DNA of 64,000 nucleotides from Lysobacter sp. MMG2 (GCF_016735495.2 NZ_JAERQY020000002.1:124001-188000); one strand, 5' to 3'. Counted from the first letter of the stretch, positions 18,725-28,086 are shown. Notes: generated by a model not told the origin, from the sequence alone. A program made the numbers and translations.

Positions 18725-19783
18725 ATGTACGGACTTGCCCGCCCCTTCCTGTTCGGCCTCGATGCCGAAACCGCGCACGGCGCCGCGCTCAGCGCGCTGG
18801 AAGTGGCGTACCGCACCGGCGCGGGCGCGTTCCTCGCGCGCCCGCCGACGCCACTGCCGACGCGCGCCTTCGGCCTGACCTTCCCCAATCCGGTCGGCCT
18901 GGCCGCCGGGCTGGACAAGAACGGCGCGCATATCGACGCCCTGCTCGCGCTGGGCTTCGGCTTCGTCGAGGTCGGCACGGTCACGCCGCGTCCGCAGGAA
19001 GGCAACCCGAAGCCGCGCATGTTCCGTCTGCCGGACCAGCAGGCCGTCATCAACCGCCTGGGCTTCAACAACGGCGGCGTGGATGCGCTGGTGCGCAATG
19101 TCGAGAAGGCCAAGCGTCGCCACGGCCTGCTCGGCATCAACATCGGCAAGAACAAGGACACGCCCAACGAGTCGGCCGAGAACGACTACCTGCTCTGCCT
19201 GGAGCGCGTGTATCCGTTGGCCGATTACGTCACCGTCAACATCTCCTCGCCCAATACCGCTGGCTTGCGTGAATTGCAGGAAGAGCAGGCACTGCGCCGC
19301 CTGGTGGGCACGCTGCGCGAGGCGCAGGAGCGCCTGGCCGCCGTGCACGGCCGGCGCGTGCCGATGCTGGTGAAGATCGCGCCCGACCTCACCGACGACG
19401 ACGTCGAAGCCGCCGCGCGCGTGCTGGGCGATCTGCAGGTGGACGGCGTGATCGCCACCAACACGACCGTCTCGCGCGTGGGCATCGAAGGCGCGCCGCA
19501 TGCGCAGGAAACCGGCGGGCTGTCCGGCAAGCCGCTGCTCGGCCAGGCGACTGCCGTGCTGCGCATGATGCGTACGCGTCTGCCCGAATCGATTCCGATG
19601 ATCGGTGTGGGCGGCATCCTCTCCGGCGCCGACGCGGCCGCGAAGATGGCGGCCGGCGCGACGCTGGTGCAGACCTACACGGGGCTGGTCTATCGCGGCC
19701 CGGCGCTGGTGAAGGAGTGCGTCGAGGCCATGCGCCGGCGCAAGGAAGCACCGAGCCGCGGCAACATGCCGCCGATCGTATGA
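18725..19783 (+). CDS. pyrD: Dihydroorotate dehydrogenase, class 2 (quinone)
   Basis: The protein has 352 residues. The N-terminal segment [18 protein letters not shown] is the membrane-docking helix pair of class 2 enzymes. FMN-site and catalytic features include [45 protein letters not shown] with the catalytic Ser, ATNTTV and MIGVGGI. It oxidises dihydroorotate to orotate with ubiquinone in pyrimidine synthesis. No strong ribosome site is seen and the leader is the repeat tract. It is followed by a perfect 16-bp hairpin before murB. Confidence 0.96.
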   Translation: MYGLARPFLFGLDAETAHGAALSALEVAYRTGAGAFLARPPTPLPTRAFGLTFPNPVGLAAGLDKNGAHIDALLALGFGFVEVGTVTPRPQEGNPKPRMFRLPDQQAVINRLGFNNGGVDALVRNVEKAKRRHGLLGINIGKNKDTPNESAENDYLLCLERVYPLADYVTVNISSPNTAGLRELQEEQALRRLVGTLREAQERLAAVHGRRVPMLVKIAPDLTDDDVEAAARVLGDLQVDGVIATNTTVSRVGIEGAPHAQETGGLSGKPLLGQATAVLRMMRTRLPESIPMIGVGGILSGADAAAKMAAGATLVQTYTGLVYRGPALVKECVEAMRRRKEAPSRGNMPPIV

Positions 19784-19794
19784 GACTCTCTTTC

Positions 19795-19835
19795 CGTCAT
19801 TCCCGCGAAAGCGGGAATCTTTCGCGGGAATGACG
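19795..19835. repeat. Perfect 16-bp hairpin of the REP-like family
   Basis: The bases 19795-19810 (CGTCATTCCCGCGAAA) pair exactly with 19820-19835 around a 9-base loop that itself is part of another copy. No T tract follows, so it is more likely an mRNA-stabilising or REP element than a terminator. It lies between pyrD and murB. Confidence 0.75.
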
Positions 19836-19848
19836 AGCGTTGAGTGAC

Positions 19849-20895
19849 ATGAGCTACGGGAATCCCATCCGCCTCTTCCGCGACGCGCCGCTGCAAACGC
19901 GCAACACCTTCGGCGTCGCCGCGACCGCGGCATTGCTGGCGGAAGTCGCCGACGCGACCGCACTCCCGGACCTTTTCGCACGCCCCGAATTCGCCGGGCA
20001 CGCGCCGCTCGTCCTCGGCGGCGGCAGCAATTTCCTGTTTGCCGGCGATCCGGATGCGCCGATGCTCGCGCTCACCGGGCAGGACGTTCGCGTGGTGCGC
20101 GATGAAGGCGACGCGGCGATCGTGCGCGCCGACGCGGGCGTGCCGTGGCACGGCTTCGTCATGCGCATGCTCGACGCCGGTTTCGCCGGTCTGGAAAACC
20201 TCGCGCTGATTCCCGGCACCGTCGGCGCCGCGCCGATCCAGAACATCGGCGCCTACGGCGTGGAAGTGCGTGCGTTCGTCCACGCGGTGGAGTGCTTCGA
20301 GCCGGCCAGCGGACAAGTCCACCGTTTCGATGCGCAACGCTGCGCCTTCGCCTATCGCGATAGCGTGTTCAAGCACGAACCGGACCGCTACATCGTCACC
20401 GCGGTGGAGTTCGCGTTATCGCGCACGCCTGCGCTGAAGCTCGATTACGCCGGCATCGGCGACGAGATCATCGCGATGGGAATCGCCGTGCCGACCCCGC
20501 GCGACGTCGCCGAGGCGGTCATCGCGATCCGCCGCCGCAAGCTGCCCGACCCGGCGGTGCTCGGCAACGCCGGCAGTTTCTTCAAGAACCCGATCGTGCC
20601 GGTCGCGCAGGCCGATGCCTTGCATGCGCAGGACCCGACGATGCCGGTGTTCCGTGGCGACGCCGCCGACACGCGCAAGCTCTCCGCCGCCTGGTTCATC
20701 GACGCCTGCGGCTGGAAGGGGCACCGCGACGGCGATGCGGGCGTCGCGCCCAGCCACGCGCTGGTGCTGGTGAACCACGGCAAGGCGAGCGGGCACGAAC
20801 TGCTGGTCCTGGCGCGCCGCATCGCCGATTCGGTACGCACGCGCTTCGGCGTGTCCATCGAACCCGAGCCGCGCATCGTCGGCGCGAACTGGTAA
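19849..20895 (+). CDS. murB: UDP-N-acetylenolpyruvoylglucosamine reductase
   Basis: The protein has 348 residues from the ATG at 19849; an in-frame TTG at 19840 is possible. It is a type I MurB: FAD-binding region with VLGGGSNFLF and GLENLALIPGTVGAAPIQNIGAYG, the serine proton donor region GNAGSFFKNP, and the C-terminal EPEPRIVG with the catalytic Glu. It reduces UDP-GlcNAc-enolpyruvate to UDP-MurNAc with NADPH, in the cytoplasm. It is followed after 12 bases by a DMT transporter gene and may share its mRNA. Confidence 0.96.
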   Translation: MSYGNPIRLFRDAPLQTRNTFGVAATAALLAEVADATALPDLFARPEFAGHAPLVLGGGSNFLFAGDPDAPMLALTGQDVRVVRDEGDAAIVRADAGVPWHGFVMRMLDAGFAGLENLALIPGTVGAAPIQNIGAYGVEVRAFVHAVECFEPASGQVHRFDAQRCAFAYRDSVFKHEPDRYIVTAVEFALSRTPALKLDYAGIGDEIIAMGIAVPTPRDVAEAVIAIRRRKLPDPAVLGNAGSFFKNPIVPVAQADALHAQDPTMPVFRGDAADTRKLSAAWFIDACGWKGHRDGDAGVAPSHALVLVNHGKASGHELLVLARRIADSVRTRFGVSIEPEPRIVGANW

Positions 20896-20907
20896 GGAAC
20901 GGCGTCA

Positions 20908-21819
20908 GTGAGCGAAGCCCTGCCCCATCCGCTTCGTGCCGCCGGCTTCATGCTCGCCAGCACGCTGTGCTTCGGCGTGATGGCCATTGCGATCCGTCTG
21001 GCGTCGCATTCGCTCAACACGCTGGAAATCGCCTTCTTCCGCAATTTCTTCGGCCTGCTCACGGTGCTGCCGCTGCTGATGCGCATGGACCCGGCGTCGC
21101 TGCGCACGAAGCAATTGCCGCGCTACTTCGTGCGCTGCTTCATCGGCATCTTTTCGATGCTGTGCGGTTTCTGGGCCATCGGCCACCTGCCGCTGGCGCA
21201 GGCGATCTCGCTTTCGTATTCCTCGCCGGTGTTCGTGACGATCCTCGCCGCGCTGATGCTCGGCGAACACGTGCGCGGGCGACGCTGGGCCGCGGTGGCG
21301 CTGGGCTTCATCGGCGTGCTGGTGATCGTGCGGCCGGGCTCGCACGAGTTCACCGCCGGCACGCTGATCGCGTTGGCCGCGGCGGTATTGAGCGCGGTCG
21401 TGGCGATCCAGATCAAGCAGCTCTCGCGCGTGGATGCGGCCAACACCATCGTGCTCTACACGTACCTGTTCTGGGTGCCGTTGTCGCTGGTGCCGGCGTT
21501 GTTCGTGTGGGAGTGGCCGCAGGGCATCGCGTGGGTGTGGGTGGTCGCCGCCGGCTTGTTCGGCACGGGCGGACAGGTGCTGTGGACGCATGCGCTCAAG
21601 CTGGGCGAAGTCTCCGCGCTGACGCCGATCAGCTTCGTCCAGCTGCCGCTGGTGGCGCTGGTGGGCTGGCTGTGGTTCGGTGAAGTCGTCGATGTATGGA
21701 CCTGGGTCGGTGCCGGCATCATCCTCGCCGCCAACGCCTACATCACGCACCGCGAGGCCGTGTTGCTGCGCCGCCACGCCACGAACGCGCCGACGGAAGC
21801 GGCCAAGCCGGGCGAGTAA
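20908..21819 (+). CDS. EamA/DMT-family exporter
   Basis: The protein has 303 residues with ten predicted membrane helices in two EamA halves, typical of the drug/metabolite transporter group. The first half includes FRNFFGLLTVLP and PLAQAISLSYSSPVF, characteristic of this family. The start is GTG at 20908 with AAGGA upstream, 12 bases after murB. Members export amino acids, purines or other small metabolites; no substrate can be assigned. Confidence 0.85.
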   Translation: MSEALPHPLRAAGFMLASTLCFGVMAIAIRLASHSLNTLEIAFFRNFFGLLTVLPLLMRMDPASLRTKQLPRYFVRCFIGIFSMLCGFWAIGHLPLAQAISLSYSSPVFVTILAALMLGEHVRGRRWAAVALGFIGVLVIVRPGSHEFTAGTLIALAAAVLSAVVAIQIKQLSRVDAANTIVLYTYLFWVPLSLVPALFVWEWPQGIAWVWVVAAGLFGTGGQVLWTHALKLGEVSALTPISFVQLPLVALVGWLWFGEVVDVWTWVGAGIILAANAYITHREAVLLRRHATNAPTEAAKPGE

Positions 21820-21880
21820 CGCGGCGTCGACAGCATCGCGACCGCCCCCGTACGATGCGCGCATCATCAGGGGGATGGAC

Positions 21881-22981
21881 ATGAAGGCAAGGATCGCGCT
21901 GGCGGCGCTGGTGTCGCTTGTTTCATTGACCGCGTGCCAGGAATGGAACCCGGCGCACCGCCGAGCGAAAGCGGACGCCGCTTCGAACGCATCGTCCGGG
22001 TTTGCCGACCGCTCCGTCGCGCCGGCCGCGGATCTGCCGCCCGTGGGCCGGCCCGCGCCGCCTCCGGCTCCCGCGAAGGAAAGCCGCCTGGTGCCGTTCG
22101 AGGTCCCCGCCTCGCGTGACAGCCCCTCCTCCGTCCCCGGCTGCGAATTCGGCGGTCTCCCGTCCAGGTTCAACGTGTACGCCGCCGGCGCGTATTCGGG
22201 CCGCAAGCTCGATTACCAGATCGACCAGAGCGGCCACACGGCGACGCAGATCGACGTGGCCGTCAGCGAAGATGCGGCGCCGGTCGTGCTGATGCTGGGC
22301 GCGTACGAGCCCACGGTTTGGAACATCGGCTGGTCGCCCCGCACGCGCATCGTCGCCGTGCTGGTAAGCGGGTATCACCGGCAGGCCGTCGCCGGCTTGC
22401 CGCCGTCGGTGCCGCGCATCAACAGCAGCTACGACAACAAGGGTCAGTGCGGCCAGTTCTACGTGAGCGAGCGCAACCTGGGCGAGCTCAATCCGATCGC
22501 GCGCCGCGTCTTCGGACAGCGGGTGACGCGGGCGTATATCGCGCAGGACGGATTCGTCGCTATCGGCGACGGGTCGAAGTCCGCGCTGGTCACCGATGCC
22601 AACCAGAAGCCCGAGCAGTTCCGCGATCCCGATGCGCCGCTGGCCGGTGAAGCCGGCCTGCGCGAGGCCGTCGCCAAGGGGCTGCTGCGTGAAGCACGAT
22701 CCAGCGACATGCAAGCCTGGGCATCCGCGTTCGCCGCCATCGAACTGCGCGATGCACCACCGGTTTCCGGCGCGCCGCCGCGCAGCAGCCGCGACTATTC
22801 CATGCACAACGCCTACGTCGTGGTGCGGCCCCTGCGCATCCCCGCCGGCCTGTACGGCGCGCACTCGGCCACCTTCATCGTGCCCAAGGGCGTGCAGCGG
22901 CCGACGGGCGATCCGGGCCATTCGAGCATCCTCGACTGGAACACCATGACCTGCGCCGGCGCCACCTGCCGCATGCGATAA
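21881..22981 (+). CDS. Uncharacterised lipoprotein
   Basis: The protein has 366 residues. The start at 21881 is 6 bases after AGGGGG; an ATG two codons upstream is also possible. A lipoprotein signal with lipobox SLTAC is followed by a Pro/Ala-rich stretch to about residue 75 and then a globular region with four to six cysteines (for example PGCEFGG, KGQCGQFY, MTCAGATCRMR at the end), which suggests disulfides in the periplasm. I do not recognise a domain. TACGAT at 21851 could be its -10 box. It stands alone between a transporter and the pectinacetylesterase gene. Confidence 0.7.
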   Translation: MKARIALAALVSLVSLTACQEWNPAHRRAKADAASNASSGFADRSVAPAADLPPVGRPAPPPAPAKESRLVPFEVPASRDSPSSVPGCEFGGLPSRFNVYAAGAYSGRKLDYQIDQSGHTATQIDVAVSEDAAPVVLMLGAYEPTVWNIGWSPRTRIVAVLVSGYHRQAVAGLPPSVPRINSSYDNKGQCGQFYVSERNLGELNPIARRVFGQRVTRAYIAQDGFVAIGDGSKSALVTDANQKPEQFRDPDAPLAGEAGLREAVAKGLLREARSSDMQAWASAFAAIELRDAPPVSGAPPRSSRDYSMHNAYVVVRPLRIPAGLYGAHSATFIVPKGVQRPTGDPGHSSILDWNTMTCAGATCRMR

Positions 22982-23192
22982 GCGCGCGGTGGCGTGGTGC
23001 GCCGCACTAGGGACGGCGCCGCCTGCGGGGTGAAAGGGGGGCACAGCGGCCGCGCAGCGGGTGAAAGCGGCCGTTTGCCCGCATCTTCACGCGGCCTTCG
23101 TTGACCCGGCCGCGTTGGCGGCGGCAAGAAGTACGCGCTCGTACGGTTGCAGTGCGCCGCCCGCTGCGGCGGCCGTCAGCGCGTGGCCGCCG

Positions 23193-23220
23193 TTTGCCGC
23201 GCTCGCACGCCCCATAGGAT
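23193..23220 (+). promoter_or_regulatory. Possible promoter of the pectinacetylesterase gene
   Basis: TTTGCC (23193-23198) and TAGGAT (23215-23220) are 16 bases apart, and AGGAG follows at 23225 before the ATG at 23238, leaving a very short leader. The rest of the 22982-23237 gap is GC-rich with no gene visible. Confidence 0.3.
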
Positions 23221-23237
23221 CGACAGGAGTTGCTCCC

Positions 23238-24635
23238 ATGAACCGCAAGCCCGCAACGCTCGTGCTCCTCTTCGCCCTCGCCATGCCGGCCGCCGCACTG
23301 GCCGAGGAAGGCGATTACGCCTGGTGGCAGGTGCTGGTGAATCTGGTCTCGCCGCCCGCGGCCGACAACAAGGTGACGCCCGCGCAGCGCAATGCGCCGA
23401 CCTATCCGCTGCTGGCCAATCCCGCCGGCTTCGACGACGCATTCGCGCCCGGCCACTACAGCGGCTGGCAGACCGTGCAGCTCGCGCCGCAGACGGGCGC
23501 CGTATGCGGGAACGGCACGCCGTACAAGTTCTTCGTCAACCGCGTCGCCGACACGCGCAACACGCTCATCTACATGGAAGGCGGCGGCGCCTGCTGGGAC
23601 TACGCCAGCTGCAAGGGCCTCACGCCGCGCAGCGCGCGCAATCCCGACGGCATTCCGGACGACTACATGTCGCTGCTCAATCCAGGCGCGAGCTTGGTGA
23701 GCCCGTTCGTGCTGCGCATCTCGCCGACCGGCGACGTGGTCAAGACGCAGAAGTGGAACCTGGTCTACGTGCCCTATTGCACGGGCGACATCTACAGCGG
23801 CGATCGCGTCGCGGTGTATCCCGACCCGAACGGCGGCGCGCCGCTGGTCTACCACCACAACGGCCTGCGCAACGCGCGCGCGGTGGTGTCGTGGTTGAAG
23901 GACCACCTGCCGCGGCCAACGCAACTGGTGCAGGCCGGATGCAGCGCCGGCGGCGTGGGCAGCATGCTCAACTACGAACACATGCGCGGCGATCTCGCGC
24001 CCAATCGCGCGTTCCTGATCAACGATTCGGGCCCGGTGTTCAGCGCGCCCAATGGCGCCAGCCCGGCGCAGTATCCGTCGGTGCCGCTGTTCGCGACGAT
24101 CCGCCCCGCATGGGGCCTGGACGCCACCAACGGTCCGATCGACTACCTCGCCGGCCGCCTGGGCCCGGGCTTCAGCCGCAACGACTACGCCACGCTGATT
24201 CCCGCGCTGGCGAACAAGCGCCGCAGCGATCGCCTGGGCATCACCTATTTCTGGCAGGACCTGAACTACTCCTCGTACTCCTACGAGCGCTTCTTCCCGG
24301 AGATCCAGAACGCGCCGAACCAGGCCGCGAAGGAAGCGCTGCTGCACCAGAAGTGGGCGGTCGACACCACGCGCCTGAAGGCCACGACGGATAGCCTGTC
24401 CAACGTCGGCGGCTATTTCCCGCAGTTCCGCGCACTCAACGAAAGCCACTGCGACACGATCGTCGACTTCAAGAACGGCGACGTGCAGGAACGCGGGCTG
24501 GAGCTGTCGCACTTCATCGACAACGTGCTCAACGGCCAGGGCGCGGTGCTCGACGCTTCGGAAAGCAGCGACCAGGCCGATCGCGCCAAGCCGTTCAATC
24601 CCTTCTACGCACTCATCGATGCGCTGCTGAATTGA
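23238..24635 (+). CDS. Pectinacetylesterase/Notum-family secreted hydrolase
   Basis: The protein has 465 residues with a signal peptide (MNRKPATLVLLFALAMPAAALA). The family pattern is clear: oxyanion segment EGGGACWDY, nucleophile Ser in QAGCSAGGVGS near residue 235, and a late His in NESHCDT. Family members remove acetyl groups from pectin or act as carboxylesterases (Notum removes a lipid from Wnt). It would act in the periplasm or outside. No pectin-degradation gene is nearby, so another acetylated polymer or ester is possible. A small unknown gene follows after 55 bases. Confidence 0.85.
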   Translation: MNRKPATLVLLFALAMPAAALAEEGDYAWWQVLVNLVSPPAADNKVTPAQRNAPTYPLLANPAGFDDAFAPGHYSGWQTVQLAPQTGAVCGNGTPYKFFVNRVADTRNTLIYMEGGGACWDYASCKGLTPRSARNPDGIPDDYMSLLNPGASLVSPFVLRISPTGDVVKTQKWNLVYVPYCTGDIYSGDRVAVYPDPNGGAPLVYHHNGLRNARAVVSWLKDHLPRPTQLVQAGCSAGGVGSMLNYEHMRGDLAPNRAFLINDSGPVFSAPNGASPAQYPSVPLFATIRPAWGLDATNGPIDYLAGRLGPGFSRNDYATLIPALANKRRSDRLGITYFWQDLNYSSYSYERFFPEIQNAPNQAAKEALLHQKWAVDTTRLKATTDSLSNVGGYFPQFRALNESHCDTIVDFKNGDVQERGLELSHFIDNVLNGQGAVLDASESSDQADRAKPFNPFYALIDALLN

Positions 24636-24690
24636 ACCGCGACCGCCCCGCGAACGCCGTCACGGCGTTCGCCGGAGCACCGCACCGGCC

Positions 24691-25311
24691 ATGAAACGTC
24701 CCGCGCAGATCGCCATCTTCATCCTCATCGCCGTGCTCGGCGCAGCGGGCGTCGCCTGGCAGGTGCAGCGCGTGGACGCGCGCACTGGCGCATCGCCTTC
24801 CACACCGTCGGACGTGGAGCGCAACACGACATCGACGACGGCCACGCTGCTGGCGCGTCCGCAGGTACGCGAGTACCAGGAGCGGCTGGCGTTCGAGGAA
24901 CGCGCGCGCCGCTTCTTCCTGGAATCCTCGACGCTTCCGCCCGCCGCACGCGAACGCGAAGCGCAGGAGATTGCGCGCGGCACCGACCGCTACGCGAACA
25001 CCGGCGACCTGTCGGCGGGCGAATCGCTGATGCTGCGCATCGGCCTGATCCGCGCCACCGATCCCGACGCGGTGCGCCAGGCCGACCGCGTCGGTGAACT
25101 CATCGCGCATTACCGCCTCGACGCCGAACGCCGCAACGCCGCGTTCGTGCAGGCGCAGCAGCACGACCCGGCGTTCAACGATTACAAGCAGCGCGAGCGG
25201 CGCGTCGTCGCCGAAGTGATGGCGATGGCGACGATCCCCGACGGCCTCAGCCGCGATGAGTACCTGCGCCAGCGGCTGCAACGCGAACGCGAGATCGCGT
25301 ACGGCCGCTGA
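24691..25311 (+). CDS. Small single-pass membrane protein of unknown function
   Basis: The protein has 206 residues. An N-terminal membrane segment (PAQIAIFILIAVLGAAGVAW) is followed by a charged, helix-rich region (about 55-205) with many Arg/Glu/Gln residues. The layout, a membrane anchor and a long helical periplasmic arm beside a secreted esterase, resembles steric lipase chaperones, but I do not see their diagnostic motif, so this is only a thought. It is 55 bases after the esterase gene and on the same strand, so co-transcription is likely. Confidence 0.55.
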   Translation: MKRPAQIAIFILIAVLGAAGVAWQVQRVDARTGASPSTPSDVERNTTSTTATLLARPQVREYQERLAFEERARRFFLESSTLPPAAREREAQEIARGTDRYANTGDLSAGESLMLRIGLIRATDPDAVRQADRVGELIAHYRLDAERRNAAFVQAQQHDPAFNDYKQRERRVVAEVMAMATIPDGLSRDEYLRQRLQREREIAYGR

Positions 25312-25428
25312 CGGGGATGACCTTCAGCGCGATCCCGCCGCAGGCGTGGGTGCGGCCTGCGCGGATTCGTGGCGGCGACGCGACAGCTCGAGCATCGCCT
25401 TGCGGTTCTCCTCGTCCAGCGCCGGCCA

Positions 25429-26040
25429 CTATGCCTGCGGCACGGTGATCTCGTCGATGCCGTCGGGTTTGCCTTCCTGCGCGGCGAGCGCACTGCTCAC
25501 CGCGCGAATGCCGTGCAGCGCGAGCCAGCGGCGGTCGTACTGCGGCGGGTTCGCACGGTCCCATTCGATCGCACGGCTGACCTGCGGCCATTCGTCTTGC
25601 GGGTGCGTCTTCAGATGCTCGCGAAAACGCGTGCCGAACACCTGCCGGATCGTCACCACGCCCGGCACGGCGGTGCGGTCGGTGATGATCTGCGCATCGG
25701 CCACCGCGCGCGTGTTGGCGACGGCGAACCAGAACACGCCTTCCTGCGGCCGGCCGCGTTCGAACAGCGTGTCGGACATCGCGAACAGCACCGCCGGGTT
25801 GTAGCGCGACGGCTGCGCCAGCACCTCGTCGGCGGCCTTGAAACGCGTTTGCGCATCGGGCGAACGCAGACGCTCCATCGCCGAGCGCGACGGCTCCACT
25901 TCGATCTGTGCGTATTCGTCCTGCGCATCGACCGCGACGGTCTTGCCCAGGACGCCCTGCGCCATCGCACTGCCTTGCACAAGACCCAGCACCATGGCTG
26001 CGGCGCACGCGAGCGTGAAACGACGGTTGCGCAATTCCAT
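25429..26040 (-). CDS. Secreted protein of unknown function, possibly truncated by an amber codon
   Basis: The visible protein has 203 residues with a signal peptide (cleavage near SAMAQG) and no domain I recognise; the body is helical with KAADEVLAQPSRYNPAV and RAIEWDRANPPQYD. It stops at TAG (25429-25431). The same frame continues coding-like sequence past it, WPALDEENRKAMLELSRRRH, to a TGA at 25324, just 12 bases from the end of the convergent gene. A sense codon at the TAG would give 238 residues. So the gene may carry a recent nonsense mutation near its end, or the extension may be chance. Confidence 0.6.
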   Translation of the reverse strand: MELRNRRFTLACAAAMVLGLVQGSAMAQGVLGKTVAVDAQDEYAQIEVEPSRSAMERLRSPDAQTRFKAADEVLAQPSRYNPAVLFAMSDTLFERGRPQEGVFWFAVANTRAVADAQIITDRTAVPGVVTIRQVFGTRFREHLKTHPQDEWPQVSRAIEWDRANPPQYDRRWLALHGIRAVSSALAAQEGKPDGIDEITVPQA

Positions 26041-26092
26041 TGCATGTCCCCGGTTGGCCCCGCGCCAATGTGGGCGGCGCCGGGAGGGACGG

Positions 26093-26809
26093 TCAAGCCG
26101 CGTCCGACGACCGGTCGTGGCGACGCCAGGGGCGACGCGATGACCGGAACAGGATCAGGTACACGCCGGCCACCCACGCCGTCGCGACCGCCCAGCCGGC
26201 CAGGATGTCGGAGGGGTAATGCACGCCCAGGTACACGCGCGAGAGGCCCACCAGCACCACGAACGGCAGCATCACCGCCGCCACCGGCCAGCGCCAGCGC
26301 GTGTTCCAGGCCAGCAGGAACAGCACGCAGGCCAGCGTCATCGAACCCATCGCGTGACCGCTGGGAAAGCTGTAGCTGGATTCCGGCGCGATGGAATCCC
26401 ACAGCGACGGACGCTCGCGCGCGAAGGTCAGCTTCGCGCCGATGTTGAGCAGCGCCGAGCCGCCCAGTGCGATGCCCGCGAACACCGCCTCGCGGTTCTT
26501 GCGCAGCACGGCGAGCACGAGGACGAAGGCGATGTCGAACGGCACCACGCCCCACTCGTAGCCGAGCCGGGACATGAAGACGAAGAAATCGTCGAAGCCC
26601 TGCCGCGCCATCGACTGCGCGAAGCGCAGCAGCGGTTCATCGAAGGCGATGGCTTCCTGCTCGTGGATCTCGTCGGCCAGTTCGCCGAACACCCACAGCG
26701 GCAGCAGCAGGCCGCCGAATACGAGCATCAGGCGCAGGCCGTGCCGGCGCAGCACATCCGCGCCGAAGCGCAGCGCGGTTTGCAGCGCGCCGTCGGACTC
26801 AGACGCCAC
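26093..26809 (-). CDS. PAP2-family membrane phosphatase
   Basis: The protein has 238 residues and about six membrane helices. The three phosphatase motifs are complete: [18 protein letters not shown] and [12 protein letters not shown]. Members dephosphorylate phosphatidic acid, phosphatidylglycerophosphate or undecaprenyl diphosphate at the membrane. The start is GTG at 26809, overlapping the ispG stop by 11 bases, so the two are coupled. The overlap with an isoprenoid-precursor gene makes an isoprenyl diphosphate substrate attractive, but that is inference. Confidence 0.88.
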   Translation of the reverse strand: MASESDGALQTALRFGADVLRRHGLRLMLVFGGLLLPLWVFGELADEIHEQEAIAFDEPLLRFAQSMARQGFDDFFVFMSRLGYEWGVVPFDIAFVLVLAVLRKNREAVFAGIALGGSALLNIGAKLTFARERPSLWDSIAPESSYSFPSGHAMGSMTLACVLFLLAWNTRWRWPVAAVMLPFVVLVGLSRVYLGVHYPSDILAGWAVATAWVAGVYLILFRSSRRPWRRHDRSSDAA

Positions 26810-28073
26810 GCGCGGCGTCGGCCCCGTACTTGCGCTCGACGTAGCTGTCGATCAGCGCCACGAATTCGTGCGCGATGTTTTCACCGCGCAGCGTCACGGT
26901 CTTCTCGCCGTCCTCGAACACCGGCGCCGAGGGCGCCTCGCCCGTGCCCGGCAACGAGATGCCGATGTTGGCGTGGCGCGATTCGCCCGGCCCGTTGACC
27001 ACGCAGCCCATCACGGCGAGCGTGAGGTTCTCCGCGCCCGGGTGGCTGATCTTCCATTCGGGCATCTTCGCGCGCACGTGTTCCTGCACGGTCTTGGCCA
27101 GTTCCTGGAAGAACGTGCTGGTGGTGCGGCCGCAGCCCGGGCACGCGGTGACCATCGGCGTGAATGCGCGCAGGCCCATGGTCTGCAGCAGTTCCTGCGC
27201 GACGACGACTTCGTTGGTGCGCGACTGGCCGGGTTCGGGCGTGAGCGAGATGCGGATCGTGTCGCCGATGCCTTCCTGCAACAGCACGCCGAGCGCCGCG
27301 CTGGAGGCGACGATGCCCTTGCTGCCGATACCGGCCTCGGTGAGGCCCAGATGCAGCGCGTAGTCACCACGGCGGGCGAGTTCGCGATACACCGCGATCA
27401 GCTCCTGCACGCCGCTGACCTTGGCGCTGAGCACGATGCGCTCGCGCGGCAGGCCGATCTCCTCCGCACGCGCGGCCGAATCCAGCGCCGAGCGGATCAG
27501 CGCCTCACGCAGCACTTCGGCAGCGTCCAGCGGCTGGGCGAGCTTGTGGTTCTCGTCCATCAGCTGCGCGGCCAGCGCCTGGTCGAGCGAGCCCCAGTTC
27601 GCACCGATGCGCACCGGCTTGCCGTGCTTGATCGCCAGTTCGATCAGCGTGGCGAACTGGCTGTCCTTCTTCTTGCCGAAACCGACGTTGCCGGGGTTGA
27701 TGCGGTACTTCGCCAGCGCCTCGGCGCAGGCGGGTTCGGCGGTGAGCAGCTGGTGCCCGTTGTAGTGGAAGTCGCCGATGATCGGCACTTCCACGCCCAT
27801 CATCGCCAGCTTGTCGACGATGCGCGGCACGGCCGCGGCAGCTTCGACGGTGTTGACGGTGACGCGCACCATTTCCGAGCCCGCACGCCACAGTTCGGCG
27901 ACCTGCTTGGTCGTGGACGCCACGTCGGCGGTGTCGGTGTTGGTCATCGACTGCACGACGACCGGATGGCCGCCGCCCACGTCGACGCCACCGATGCGCA
28001 CCGCGCGTGTGATGCGGCGCGACAGGGGGCCGAACGAGGGCTGGGCGCAGGGGGGAACGGCTTCGGAGTTCAT
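26799..28073 (-). CDS. ispG: 4-hydroxy-3-methylbut-2-en-1-yl diphosphate synthase (flavodoxin)
   Basis: The protein has 424 residues. IspG is an iron-sulfur enzyme of the MEP isoprenoid pathway that converts MEcPP to HMBPP. The TIM-barrel part begins at [12 protein letters not shown]. The [4Fe-4S] cysteines are in TACPGCGRT near residue 311 and [11 protein letters not shown] near 355, with the nearby Glu of the last motif. The start at 28073 gives a normal N-terminus. It has no Shine-Dalgarno sequence, but TACAAT lies 7 bases upstream. It is followed by an overlapping PAP2 gene and diverges from xseA. Confidence 0.96.
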   Translation of the reverse strand: MNSEAVPPCAQPSFGPLSRRITRAVRIGGVDVGGGHPVVVQSMTNTDTADVASTTKQVAELWRAGSEMVRVTVNTVEAAAAVPRIVDKLAMMGVEVPIIGDFHYNGHQLLTAEPACAEALAKYRINPGNVGFGKKKDSQFATLIELAIKHGKPVRIGANWGSLDQALAAQLMDENHKLAQPLDAAEVLREALIRSALDSAARAEEIGLPRERIVLSAKVSGVQELIAVYRELARRGDYALHLGLTEAGIGSKGIVASSAALGVLLQEGIGDTIRISLTPEPGQSRTNEVVVAQELLQTMGLRAFTPMVTACPGCGRTTSTFFQELAKTVQEHVRAKMPEWKISHPGAENLTLAVMGCVVNGPGESRHANIGISLPGTGEAPSAPVFEDGEKTVTLRGENIAHEFVALIDSYVERKYGADAARGV

Positions 28074-28080
28074 GGGCCGT

Positions 28081-28086
28081 ATTGTA
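28081..28086 (-). promoter_or_regulatory. -10 box for a probably leaderless ispG transcript
   Basis: Read on the minus strand TACAAT is followed by seven bases and then the ispG ATG, so transcription should begin on or beside the start codon. TACAAT matches the consensus in five of six positions. No good -35 box is visible at normal distance. Confidence 0.5.

Noticed and set aside
25429-25431. TAG as a pyrrolysine codon or programmed readthrough
   Set aside because: No pyrrolysine genes or readthrough signal are seen; mutation, error or true stop is simpler.
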